Position numbers and translations under genes: made by a program. The notes beneath the pieces are model-generated. The model searched no databases. It was not told the DNA's origin and saw only the letters and a list, made by a program, of their open reading frames with translations. A stretch of DNA of 64,000 nt, taken from positions 1,674,001 to 1,738,000 of the forward strand of contig CM048557.1 of NCBI GenBank assembly GCA_026413225.1, in the 5' to 3' direction. Within the stretch, counting starts at the first letter, position 1; the number at the start of each line of letters is the position of its first letter. Source of the DNA: Otis tarda. Lineage: Eukaryota > Chordata > Aves > Otidiformes > Otididae. Below are positions 34,554-48,314 of the stretch, piece after piece.

Positions 34554-37107
34554 GTAGTCTCCCATAAGCACAGGACTGCAAACAGCTAGACAGCAACAAA
34601 GTTGGAGGGACAGGAAGAATCCTAGGAGATAAAGTTTGTCTGATTTACAGAAAAAGTTAATCAGCACTGATTTTTAGAATCAAGGAACCAAGGAAGTCAA
34701 AGAGAAATAAAGATCAAACCTGCCACAGTTCTTGTAGGTGATGTTTTTTCCTCTTAGTGACCATACCTACAGAGTTATCATCTCAGGTAGTGTTTCTCAG
34801 ATGTATTCCTGCAAATTATTTACGTGCAGTTATGAATGGAGTCTACAGTGGGCAAATTTTACTTTAGTTGAAAAGAAGCTACACAGGGTATTAAAAATAT
34901 ATTTGGAAGCCAGAAATGGGCATTCTGCAGCAAACAATCCATAATTATTCAGCATGGCTGCTGTTGAAAGTGGGAAATTAAGTACTTCAGAGTATTACCC
35001 ATGTACGTCACACATCTGGCAGAGTAACATTTAGCCCACTTGACAGTTCATATTTAAATTTGTCTTGAGTGTTGAAGAAGGTTCCAATTCTCATAGTTCA
35101 TCATTATGCTAACACAATTACTCCTGTTACTTATCATATGGAATTTAAAAATGCAGTCTGGAAAAAAGCAATCTGATTGCTTCAGAAATTCTTTAAAAAT
35201 TCCAAATTCATAGTTACTAATACAAAATAATATAAACTTGCAGAATGTTTAAATCAATCCAATAGGTGAAAGGACTTAATGTCGTGACTACACTGGACAC
35301 AAATAAATAAAAACATGATTAGTCAGTCATTGTCATAATTCTACCCAGCAACACTAAGTAATTATATGATGCTTACATAATGCTGACATCACACAACATT
35401 TTGAAGTCAGTTGGTACCCACTATAAGCCTATATTGTGAAAACACTGCAGGCACATTATAGCAAAGGAAACCTTTTTATCACATTGTGCTACACTAATGC
35501 AATGGTATTTGATAACTTCTGTTTGAACAATGGGAGATTTCCTCAGTTGAACACATTTGAGGACAAATGAAAAATTTAAGGATTTGGTTCTGTGTTAATA
35601 TTAAATAGAAGATCTGACTAAACCCCAAAACTGATCTGAAATTCGCAGCATCATTGGTATGATCTCCTTCTTACATACTAACTTCTGTCCCTGCCCTTTG
35701 GTCACAGACCTCCGTTCTAAATGCAAAGCAGCATGGTCTATGAAAGTTTCAGGCTTAAAGTGGTAACTTATCTCAGTCTTCTCCAGTTTTTTTTAATTTA
35801 AACTTCGTGTTATTTTAACAAAACTTGTGAGTTCATAAGCTATACTGCTATTTTTTCCTTCTCAAACTGATGCCATTAGTGAGTCAGACAATGCAGACCT
35901 CAGAGTTTTAAGGCTAATTTCAGAGTTCAAAAGCACTAAAAATAAATGCTGAATGGAATATGCACGCTGAATAAATCACTACATCTTTAACAGAGCAAGA
36001 GCAACAAAACTCAAATGTTCGCAATCAGGCAGTTCCCTGGTAAACAAATACAAAATTAATATTGTAGTAAGATTTGAATTACTTAAATGCATTCATCAGC
36101 TTTTTCACTTGATTGCTCTAAGCCTTTACGGACAGCCAGCTGAGCAGATAGGCTGGCATAACAGAGCTATCCCTGTATAATTTGTTTAATCACACTTCTT
36201 TTAAAAAAAAAAAAAAAAAAAAAAGAAAGAAAAAAAAAGAAGGCAAATTATTCAATAAATTTTAAGCAACTATTTTTAAAGCTATAAGGCTCTTTACCTT
36301 ACAAAAACACATTTAACCCCATCGCTCCAATTTCTTTAAAGGCATACTATTGCTCTTCTACTGTAACAGTAAGTGTTATTTCTGTACATTCTAAATTGAA
36401 GCAACATTCAAAGAAGTACTATCTGTGACTGCCACTTAGTTGACATGTTAGTAGATTTAAGAGTCAAAGAGGACCATTAGTTTTTTTACTTTGATCTTCC
36501 ATAGGCTATATACTTCCACCTGCTCACCCTCACCTCTAAGTCCAATAACTTTTATCACATTAAATTATAGTTTCCAGAATTGTATCAGCTTTGATGACTT
36601 CAGCAGTCACTGTCACTGCTTCTTATGATGGCTAGTCATCCGCTCTGATATGAATATGCACCTTATTCCTAATTTCCATCCAACTGGCTTTAATTTCTAG
36701 CCACTGGTTCTTGAAACAATGCTAAACTAAAGTCTCTAGTATCCCGTAATTTCTTTTGGGGAAAGTACTTCTACTTTGTAAATGTAACCCAGCTCTTGTT
36801 AAGAGCTAGTTTGATTGGTGATTTAAAATAAATCATCTGACAAACATACCTCTTTTCTTGGCTTACAAATCAATGCAGATTTTTTTTTGTCAGAGTTCCT
36901 CATAAATATTCAATCAAGATTTTATGTGAACAAATAATGTCTCATATTCTCTCTGCTTCCTGATTGGACAAATAATGGTTAATGAACAGGAGGAAAAAAT
37001 ATCCTTTGTTCACAGAAACACACTGTGGATACAGTAATTCCATACACACTTCCGCAAATAACCCTACTCTGCAAATGGTGAACAATACTACAAAAAAACT
37101 AAGCTGA
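34554..37107. other. Intron of GALNTL6, no element recognised
   Basis: AT-rich sequence with a long A-rich run at 36200-36242 (A with a few G). No gene or transposon seen. Confidence 0.45.
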
Positions 37108-37166
37108 GCCCTTCTCTGGACTCGCTCCAACAGGTCCACGTCCTTCTTATGCTGGAGGCTCCAGAG
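37108..37166 (-). mobile_element. Inverted 5' piece of a CR1 (fold-back arm)
   Basis: Read on the minus strand, these 59 bases match CR1 ORF2 around the [14 protein letters not shown] region. They are complementary to 37197-37249 in the adjoining plus-strand CR1, apart from five mismatches and a 6-base gap, with a 30-base loop between. This is what a 5' inversion or snap-back during LINE insertion leaves; a second old insertion is the alternative. Confidence 0.75.
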
Positions 37167-37172
37167 AGAGAG

Positions 37173-37672
37173 TACCACCTGGAATACTGCGTCCAGCTCT
37201 GGAGCCCTCAACATAAGAAGGACATGTTGGAGCAAGTCCAGAGAAGGGCCACGAAGATGATCAGAGGGCTGGAGCACCTCTTCTATGAGGACAGGCTGAG
37301 AGAGTCGGGATTATTCAGCCTGGAGAAGAGAAGGCTCCAGCAAGACCTTATAGCAGCCTTCCAATACCTAAAGGGGGCTTGGGGAAAACTCTTCAGCAGG
37401 ACCTGCTGCAATAGGACGAGGGGTAATGGTTGTAAAATAGAAGGAGGCAGTTTCAGACTGGACATAAGGAATTTTTTTTTTTACAATGAGTGTGATGAAA
37501 CACTGGAACAGGTTGCCCAGAGTGGTGGTGGATGCCCCATCCTTGGAAACATTCAAGACCAGGTTGGATGGAGCTCTGAGCAACCTGATCTGGTTGAAGA
37601 CGTCCCTGCTCCTTGCAGACTAGATGACCTTTAAAGGTCCCTTCCAACCCAAACCATTCTATGATTCTATGA
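37173..37672 (+). mobile_element. CR1 LINE 3' end, plus strand
   Basis: A 5'-truncated CR1 encoding the end of ORF2 ([16 protein letters not shown], then [11 protein letters not shown], then [13 protein letters not shown]), followed by 3' UTR and ATTCTATGATTCTATGA. It has an in-frame 6-base loss ([10 protein letters not shown], where other copies read [12 protein letters not shown]) and frame damage near the end, so it is dead. It is antisense to GALNTL6, and an open frame of 161 codons (37149-37634) runs through it. Confidence 0.93.
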
Positions 37673-40600
37673 ATTGCTGATCAGAATTTGAATGAATGCT
37701 GTCAAAGTAATATGGCTCATGTAATTACAGACAGAGTTAAATATGCTTTCATGGGGACTGAATTTGGTCCATGAATTCTAAATGCGCCAGTGGATGACTT
37801 CAACTAATGGAACGACATAATAAAATTATCAATAAAACTAAGAAATTATAAAGTGAATCTTCCATCTATGGTATTAACTACCTTCTCTAACAGTTATTAA
37901 TATTGTCAAGAATTTGAGAAACAAAAATATGACCTTCAGAACTTTAACTCTGATGAAGTAACAAATGAGACAGTGTAACATCAATCAAAAGAATGTTTGA
38001 ATTGGCAACCATCTGACAATTACTACAACATCAATCTCCAAGTGTTCTATATATGTGTTCCAATAACTATGTTGGTTTTATGCTGAATTTATATTGTAAG
38101 TGATAATTTATTTTAAAAACTGCTGATTGAAATGCCCATTTGCAATGAGAAGAGACATCTTTAAAATACGGATAACTCTACTAATTGCTACATAATATGC
38201 AACTCTGATCTACTTTGAATTAATGCACTTACAAAATGTGAAATGCTCAGATAGTATTAGATTATGAGACACCGCAGGTTTACTTCTCCAAAAGCATCAA
38301 TTAAAAGCATTTCCTTAGCAAAGGAAAACCCTATCCTTCTCTTTTAATTGTACTACCTATTTTTCAGATGAAAATAACTGAACTATGGAAATTTTTATGC
38401 TTATTCCACCTGGCAGAGAACAGCTGTTAACAGAAAATGGAAAGTTAATTTAACTTTAAAAGAATATTTCAACTCAACGCTAAAGTAGTGTATGGAATAT
38501 CAGTATATTGTGAAGACATGGCTTCAGGATAGCCACTTAATATATGTTTGTTAAGAGAAAAAAAATATACACGAACACTTGTGAAGTACCATTGAAATTA
38601 TTAAGATATAACTGAATAAGATGGAGCACACATTTCACCAGTCATATCATGTCCAAGGCCAGAGACACGTGTGGATAAGAGGTATGGCTTCCAGCAGTTC
38701 TCAACTGCTATGCTGTCGACAACAATGATCTGGTACAAACAAGACCTCTGAGGAGTTGTACTATCCATTAAAAGCAGACCTCTAGGTGGAGCAAAGCCGA
38801 CTCCACCCTGGGGAAGGCAGAGCCACTGTACCTACGGCCTATTAACAAGCTCCCAAGGCAGGGTGTTCTGCAGGGCCCAGCTGGGCACGAGCACCACTCA
38901 GGGCGTGCTGTCCCAACACCTGCACTTCTCTGTTGAAGAGACTGTGAGGTGTTTATAGCCCTGGTAGCAACATGGCTAATGGCCTCAAGCCAGTGAATAC
39001 CACTTCACTGATGCTGAACTAAAAGCCATATTCCTTTCTGAAGACAGGTGGTCCCTTTGTGGCAGTCTTTTATTGCTTTCAGTGAGTCTACTATCCACGG
39101 TGAGGGAACACCACTCATCACTCCATACAAGTAGTGCTCGTTTGCAAAGTGCTTGAGTGAGATCTCTGAGTGGCCCAACTTCAGGCTCCCAGCTCATGGT
39201 ATTAGCCAACCATTGCAGAAGTCAGCAGCAGCTTCAAAAACACAACAGTCAGTATATATTGGGAGTGTTAGCTCCAAAGCCCTTTGGCACCAGCTCACTG
39301 GGTGCATGTAATAGACTATTGTAAGTCTACGCTCCTAAACAGAACCAAATACGAAAGGCAGTGTTACCTTTAATCGGCTTAGTGTTCAACATGAAAAGCA
39401 CAGAATCTGAATCCAAAATCCAGTACCAGGCTTATCATCTAGAAGCTCAGCAACCTTCACCTTTGTGTTTTCAAATATTTTGATGTTTTAACTTGTTGAA
39501 ATCCTTTTGGCCAAAACTGTCCATACAAAAATTTACTTACTATAACACAAGAAAAAAAAATTGCCTGGAAATGTATGCACAATTTTATTTCACAGAATAG
39601 AACAGTTTTGAACTATTGTATAATATTTAGGCTAATAACTCTAATCTCTTCTAAATTAAAACACTACATGAGAGCTTGAAATGCTCTGAGAATTTTAAAT
39701 TCTTATGTACTGCACTTGCTTACAACAGTTTGTTTCAATTACACTTTCAATTCCATTTTTTTTTACTACAGATATTCTGGGCAAACTGCCTTAAAAATGT
39801 AAACTAGGGAGGAAAGTTCTTATAGTGACCATCACAAGCTCAGTAACCATAATTTGAATCTTACAAAATGCAAAAAAAAAAGCCCAAAATAAGACATTAA
39901 CTTTAAATAGCCTGAAAACCAACTCCTTTGATATTCCACTTACGCTCTTTTCCTGGATCAGCCTCACCTATTTAACAAAATGCTGAATAAACTGTTTCCA
40001 GTCAAACTACAGAGACAGCAGATATATGTCCCTCACCTCCTATATCAATAACAGACATATCAACAGTGGACAAGAGAAGCAGGAAAGATGATAATGATGA
40101 TAAAGTAGGATTTAGTCATCTAGAAAGGCAACAGAATTCATGAAGAGGATAACCCAAGGGCCGAGAAGCAAGTACAAAAATTAAAGTAATGCAGAAAACA
40201 TGCAAGATAATGTTAACACGATACACAAAACATGAAGTGGAAATACTTCATAAATTATAAAAACAAAAAATTCTGGGAAGAACTTTCTGTAATGTACAGC
40301 AGTACCAACTAACCATTTTTTCTTAAAAAAAAAAATAAATTAAAAACCCACACCAAAAACCCAAACTGAAAAAGCCCCAGATCTGTGAGCTGTATCGTAC
40401 AACAGAGCAGAACAGAGGTGTTAATTTATTAATCCTATTGTTTCTGCGCATGAGCATTTTGTGGTCCCCAGCGTACTTCTCTGTACTTACTGCTACTTTT
40501 TGCTGACATGATGCATTATTCTCTTTTGAAGTAATGTGATGAAAGCTAAGTTTATCAAACCTAGTTCAGTTCCATCAGAATTTTTGCCGGTTGAAGTTTC

Positions 40601-43600
40601 TATTATCTCTATGGAAATCCTGCTTTACTAGGCAGAAGTTTTCTAACTGAACATCTTTGACAGCACTTTCTCAGTACCCTTCTGACATTGCAAATGCTGA
40701 TCAGAAGTAATCTTTCCTCCCATTAAAGGTCAACTTATGCCTCTTTATCTTTTCAGGACATCTTACAACGTATGTAAAATCACACCAGCACCTCTACTGT
40801 AAAGTATTAAATAGTACAGCTATTTTAAAAGAACTCTTATCCCTTCTCTGAGATGAGCATTTCTCTTTTATTTAGAAGAATGAATGATTGAACAGATACA
40901 GCATATTACAGACAACTGTTTTTATTCCTGTTATATTTTGTGGTTAAGGGTTTTATTTGTTTTTTCAAACACGTCATCTGTGGCACTGGCCAAGTTATCT
41001 TTGACTCTTCCACTGCACCTACCTGCATAAAACAAGCAGTCATTCCTCAGTCAGAAAAATCCTTACTGATTTGCCAATATTAATTTTAAAAGACCTTTGT
41101 TTTCTTAGAGCCTTCTTGTCTCTAAGTTTTGGAGTAATTCAAGTTCTTAATGTTCTTTCTTCTGGTCCTAAATATTCATAGGACTCAAAAGAATTGAACT
41201 ACTTTTTGAATTCTTGCTTTTTAACTTCAGCTCAGGTTCTGGAACATGAATGTCAAGATTACTACTTTAACCAGATCACTGGTTTTAGCTTATAGTTCTA
41301 TAGTACTATTTTCCTTCTTCATTATTCACACTCACCTTCAGCAGTGATCCTATACACTAGGCAAGAATACAGATTTCAAAAGCATCTAAGGCATTTGTAA
41401 GTTTTTTAATTCTAGTGCATCCTATCGAAACAAAGAAAAAATTTCTTCAAAATAAAACCCATTTCTCCAAGAGTACATAAATGCTATATAATCCCAATTG
41501 AGAAAGTCAATGTTACTCTTACAAAAAAAAAAAGACTGCTTTTCAACTATTTCATTTCACTATGGTTGGAGTTTCAATGCCAAGTGATTAGTTCTCTCAG
41601 TTCTCACCGGCATATGCAATGTTTTTACACTACATAGTTTCAAACACAAAAATAAATAAGCAGCAACATCCATTCTGTTATTTCCAAACTGAAGGATGTA
41701 GAAGATATTTCCTCTGATCCTGAAGAATGAAGTTCTACAGCTTTTTTTCTTTGCTTTGTTTTTAATTAGTGAAGTGGAAGACACAAAAGACCTTGTCTAT
41801 CCTAGGTCTGAAACCTGAAGGAAGACCCCTTGTGCTCATTCTTTTGAATTCAAGTGTCTTTTGCTCTGAGAATGGAGAATGGTGTTCATTATGTCTGATA
41901 CTTTCATAAAATGAAGAGACAAGTTAGTCTCTGGTCCTACTATCATGACAACCTACAGTCAGCTGAAAAATGCAGTCTACAAAATCACTCACTGGTCTAT
42001 GCTCAGACAATGGACCTAGTGATCAGATCCATACTTGTAGTTTACAAACTAATAATTCAGCATCACTGATCTTCACCTGTAAACGAACAACTCTCTTCAG
42101 TTTAAGAAAACCTCTCCTACCAGGCAATAGATATTAAATTTGAATAAGGTAAGCAATATGGAGGACTGGGTAATTGGTCATATTATCTGTATCAACAGAA
42201 AGCCTCTTGAATCAAGCCACAGTAAGTACAGAAATAATTTACTAATGGCAAAAGGTTCAGTACAAAATTTGCTTCAAAACTAGAAATCAGATTAACAGAT
42301 ATTCTCTCTGAAACTCTGTACTGAAGTAAATAAATGAATTTATCCAGAATCAAACTTAAGGAAAAATATTTAAAAAAAAGAAAATATCCAACATGAAATT
42401 ATATATTACAGTCTTCACCTACAACATGTCCCGAAGAAGAAAGTGGTGCTTGTTCTAGGGCAAGGAATGACTGGTCGGTTTTGGAAACCTTTGAAACACC
42501 TCTGTAGCTCCCTCATGCCCCTGTCATAAATTCTAAAGAGGCTGCAGCTTTGAAAAAGTGTTCACTGCATTTAGCTTCTCAGGTGTACATCAGGAAAGGT
42601 CTGTATTTTAAAAGGGACTGCAAAAAAGTAACGCCAGATTTTGTTTCCATTGCAAACAAGGTCAGTTTCTATTAACATTACTCTGATCAAAACCAGGACT
42701 TATGCACTAAAAGAAATTAACAGAAATATAAATAGCCTCAATAAACTACTCAGCAGGAATGTCTTATGTAAGACATTAATTGCGACTGCAAGCAAGCTCT
42801 TTACAGAATATATGTAAAATAAAAACTAGAATTCATTAATGCTTATAAACATCTTTGCTAGGCAGTTTCACTAACTCTGTAATTTTATCCTCTATTACTC
42901 AGACCTTTACTGAACTAAGCAACCTTGACTAAAAAAATATCTGGTCTAGTTCCGGAAATACTTACTGTGGAAATTCCCAGAAAGCATGTTGTATGTACAT
43001 GAAGTTAGTGTTCGGCCCAGTGCTTAGATCATTCCATAAGACTTAATAAAAAAAGCAAAGGAAAACAATGAGCCTGACCAGGCTCTGTTGGATGCAGCTT
43101 CTGGCAGAACCCAAAGACCCCTCTGCAAGGACACTTCATCTGCAGCATCTGCCAAGAGAGACTACAAGGAAAAAGGGTGCACCACTGAGACAATCTCAGG
43201 CAGCCACACTACAAACCATACAGGGCTTAATGCAGCACCCAGCACAGTCTGAACTGCTTGCCAAAGCCAGGGACTGATAGATGTCTGGTCTCCCGTAAGA
43301 ATCAGGCCAACCAGCTATAAGCCGCCATTCTTGATGCAGCTGCTCCACGTTGTATGAATAATGACATACTCACTCCAGCTGTGCAAAGAGAGGAATGACT
43401 ACTCTTCCTACAGCACAGTGTGACTTTTCACTGCATAGCATCTGGACCAAGAGGTAATTAAATGCTTTGTACAGTTCAGTTTCTGTATAGCACTCTGTGT
43501 ATCTCCGCATACACAAAATAATTATCAGAAACCAGTTAGGTATTTACTAACTTCAGACTACTGCATTAGCAGCTCTGTAGAAAGAAATGGTACTGCACAG

Positions 43601-46600
43601 AGCAGATTTCTGGTCAGACTGTCTTATACACAGTATAAGACATGTCTTATAATGTATCTAACATTTACTTTGAAAACGAACATGAACATCAACCCCGAGT
43701 TTGTATGTGACTGACAGCTGTTTAAACAGCTGCTGTGCTTCTTTTTATTGCTTAAAAAATACTCCCTGAAAATGTTTATTGTAGACATCTCATCTTCAGG
43801 GCAGTGATTTTTCAAGTTTGAAGGGCCAATCATTGATCCACATCAGCAGGTTTTGTTCTGTTCTTCCTTATTCCCTGACTACCACTGAAACTTGCTAGTA
43901 CCAGCGGCTGCTAGACGTGAGGCCTTCTGTTTAACTATTTCCTTGCACAGAGCCTCAGTTTGCAATGCTTATGTGCTTTACACACACACTTAAGAACAAG
44001 GTCCTACTTCTAAATAACAAAAGACCTCTTGGAATGTATGCATTCCATAGTAGTTTCTTAGAATGTTGTATTTTTTGCCTACATTAATTACAATTTCACT
44101 ATAAGTTTAATTTTCAGCTGTAGGAGAAGAAAGAGTATGTCTTCATCCATAAGCCAGCTCAGGATCTGAGTCATCACAGCTATACACTGTTGTTAAACTT
44201 CAGAAACTCCTTTATCTACAACTTTTCAGGACACCGACACTGTGGTGCACTGTTGGCAGCAGAATCAAGCCTGTATAGGAAAAGCAGCTGCACTATTCAG
44301 TATTTGCATGATTTCTGCATTTTTTAAAAACGCAAATGGAAAGGTGTTCTGGAAAGCCTGACCTGTAGTAAAGGATATAATCACATGCTATCTATTAATT
44401 TCTCCTAATAAGATAGTATATAATGCTTCTTGGTTTGCATACTTCACATGCACAGAAAGCCACTCCTAAGGGGGCTACTGTTTCTGCTTCCAAATTCCCT
44501 TAACATTCCTTCTGAAAAAACATGTGGTTCTTCTCCTAGCTTTCCTGGCATTGACGATCGTCCAATTCAATATGGATTTTATTAGGCAGAAGAATCTAAA
44601 GAAAATTTTTAACACTGTAATAGACTTACTAAAATTAAGGCTTTATTAAAATCCAATTTTGAGATGTTTATATTTGTAATGTCTCAACAACCTCAACAAC
44701 CTTGCTCTAGAGACATCTAAATTATTAATTGAAAATAAACTGACAAATTTCTTTTTCTTGTTAAAAAAAAATTATTTGCAAAGCTATTTTAATTCTTTTG
44801 ATAAATATTTGCTGAACATCTGTGAATTTTTCCCTTTTCTAGGTTTTAGAAATTGAACTGATGCCATATGGTGCTTGTGATCAACCCTGTACTTTTTTAC
44901 TGGAATATAAACACCTTCAGCTACTTTGACTTACGTATATTCTTGTTTACAAATTAACAAATATCTGTGTATGAACACCCACTATGCTAAAAAAGTACAA
45001 TGAAAAAAAAAGTAGTTTCTATGTAAATATACCTGAATAACATTTAAAAAGGAGCACTCATGAATCATACAAAGAGTTTTCAGAAATTAATGGAAGTTCT
45101 TGTAACTGCTGTTTCCAGTACTTCAAACACGGTGCTTAGAATACAGCATTAAACTTTTAGGTCAGAACCTCATACGGTGTAAACTGGCATAGCTCTACTT
45201 GTTGGCATGGCTTCTTTTTATTGCCTTCAGCAGAGTAGCAATAATTCCTACCAGATAGGGCAGTAGTCATCAGTTTCTGAGTGTCAGTTCTGCAATCTCT
45301 AGCAAGAATATGAATGGATATGAATGGGTGTCCCTTCTCACCTGCATTTCTTCTCTAGTAATTCTCCCAATCTAGTCTTCTGACCCTGGTCCTCAACTCT
45401 AATTCCTCAAAATCTAACTGGTTTGTATTGACTTTAACATCCCTGGATGAGCTTCGTGGTTTAACTGCTTATAAATTGAGATATATGAGCCAGAAACTAT
45501 TCAATAAGGGAATACAGAACTGCCCATTTTCCCCTCAATCATAAGCACTTTTCAAGGTACATCTGTGTACTTCAAATATAACTTCATTGACTGATGGTTC
45601 TTGTTCATTATACAATAGTTATAAAGTCTCTCATAATGTGGTGTTTCATTCCCAGCAAAGAATCTTCCAAATTATCACTCAGGAGTAGTTTTATTGCAAG
45701 TGACATGCTGTCATCAGTCTGCCTTCAAGACGACAGGCTTGGTTAAACAGCAGTCTTAAACAACATCAAACATCCAGGCTTAGGCAATTCCCAGAATTAG
45801 GAAGAGAACAGAGTAATATACTTACTGCAACTACAAGCACTCACCTCTTCCATGCAAAAGAGAAATGGACCTTCTATGGCCTAAACATACAACTGAATTG
45901 TACCTTTGCTTCAACAAGTTCAAGAATTAAAACAGTACCTTTATCCTTTTCTGCATGAGCCACTTTTAAAAAACAGCAAAAACCTCACAACCTCACATGA
46001 ACTTTGTTTTGTACTCTTTTGTCACAACTATTCTTCTGTCTTCCCTTCTTTCCTTTACATTTATCTCCTCTCATTTTCTCCCTTACTGCCTGTCCACCTT
46101 ATCTGCCAATTTTCCTGTTTCCCTCTACTGTCATGCTAAAGGGGGACTGCTTCTTCACACCCCGCAGCTGTCTCCAGTGCTGTCTCTTTGGCTGAGAACA
46201 CTAAAAGCCCCTTCCAAACAGTTGACCATCAGCACACCAAAGGTACCAAAACCACCTTACAGCCTTGCTTCATGTACATCTAATAACTGCCTAGTACCTG
46301 TGGTGACTATGAGAAGTAATAGCAAATGCTCAGGTGTGACAGTGATGTTCTTGCTGATGAGTCTGAGGAGTTATGCCAACATACCGTATGTTATTGTACA
46401 GACAGTGCAGGAGTAGTAACGGCAGTGTTGATTTTGGACAGATAGTGACTAAATGCAGAAATAGAAAGATGTGATGCTTAGGAAGCAATACACTCTGGCA
46501 GCAGAACTAGGGGAGGATAAGCAACTTAGAAAGCTATGCTGTTCAGATGCTACCACTTGGAAAGACAAAGAAGTTCTCAACAGTATCTATAATTACCTGG

Positions 46601-48314
46601 GCAACATTTTGTAATGAAATCATTCTTACTAAAGATAAACTAGTAGCAATTCTTCCCTTAAATTCATGAGAATGCATTGCAGGATGGCCAACCATTTGGG
46701 TTTTTTTTGCTGGTTGAACATGCAAGTTGTTCTACTCAGTGGGTGCTATGAAGTGTCCAGGCTGCTGGAGACCAGGACAAAATAAAGCTACCCTGGGAAG
46801 CATTCTCTGAAGACAGAAGGAGTGCACAAAACATACCTAATCCTAGATTCCAGTTTTCTAAGTGCCCTCTGTCTTTTCAGGCCAAGCCAAATACCCAGCT
46901 AGAGAAATTCTTTCTCAGTAGCAGTATCAGAGGACTAAGGAAATAGAGATATTACGTTCTGATTTTCCATTCCATCCTACTACTTAACCACATGTAAGAT
47001 TTGCATTATTTTCTCTCTTTGTACAACAGTACCATAAAATAAACACTGTTATAAAGCACTCTAAGATACTTGCAGGAAGGAACTATGAATATGTTAACGT
47101 TAGTTACAGTAGACATTGAGTGCATTGCTGAAAGGCTAGGGAATCTGAATCACAGAACTCTCACCATCACTACTAATTCTGATGTCTATTTAAAATGAAA
47201 CTGAAGTACCATGGGAAAAACTATTTTTGATCATTTCACTGCTATTTCCTTGCCATTTCCTACTGCATTTAATTATGAAGCTACACATGACGTTTTCGAT
47301 ATTCTCTGCAAAAAATGGAGCACAGGTTTTTAATGTCAGGTATGCAGTTCCCTTTTTGTTGACTTCAATGCTTTCTCTCTTGTACAAAACATGCTGAAAA
47401 GAAACAGCAGCTGTATGTACAATTCTGAAATTATTACTTGATGTCAAACACCTGATCTAAGCTACTTCCTATGCAAAAAGATGAAAATCCCAAAATATCT
47501 GAAAGAGGCTAATGGAAAAATAAAAAAAAAGGAAGTTATCCAATTTAGAAGGGAGGCTACAGCAATAAGTAAGAACAGCAACTTAAATTGAGTATGAGAG
47601 AATGGTTCCTGGAAGCCAGATACATTAACACACATGTAGATGCAATTCTGCAAAGCCCTCTATGGTGGCAGCTCTAAAATTCTAAGTAGTATAGCTGCAA
47701 CAGTAAAGCTTTGCACCAGAACTAAGAATGGCATCATCAAAACCCTCAGTCATATAAGCAGTCCTGAATCAGGGAACTGAACTTTCTGACTGACCTGTTT
47801 TGATAAGGACTGCCAGGTGAGCAAAATAATGCCCTTTATTTAGCATTTCACCACCACTAGAATAAAATTAGTGTCTCACTAATGTCTTCTGTGGTTACTG
47901 GCAAGTTCACTAAGATTAAGGAATGTTTATTCAAATAGTTTCCAATATGCTAGAAGAAATGTAAATGGCTGCAGCTCTGTTTAAGCAAGAGATGTAATAC
48001 GTGCAATGGAAATCTCATAGAAGTATGCTGAACGTTTGTTAGTGCTTTCCCTGTTAATACCATAATCCCTAACATAGAGAAAGTCTACTCATTGCGTAAA
48101 AAAAGTTCTCACTCATTACCAGGGTATTGCTCATATGAGCCTTTTGGGGAGTAGTCTTTAAAATAATTTGTTACAAAATTAAATGCATAGCAATGGGAAG
48201 AAGACACAACATTGTAATTATGAAAGGAGCAGAATCTTGTCAAGAAGTTTCCCTTGCTTCTTTTCCCTCTGTCATTTATTTGCTGCTACCTTATTTACAC
48301 AGAACTTTAGCTGA
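37673..48314. other. Intron of GALNTL6, no element firmly recognised
   Basis: AT-rich sequence. The stretch 38640-39230 is GC-richer with decayed open frames on both strands, and could be an old retroelement or retrocopy that I cannot place. A 69-codon frame at 43068-43277 shows no family. Short A/T runs occur near 39885, 40325, 41521 and 47520. No further exon of the host gene was found here. Confidence 0.45.

Noticed and set aside
36200..36242. Poly-A tail of a processed pseudogene
   Set aside because: No recognisable coding or retrocopy sequence lies upstream on either side; treated as a simple A-rich run.
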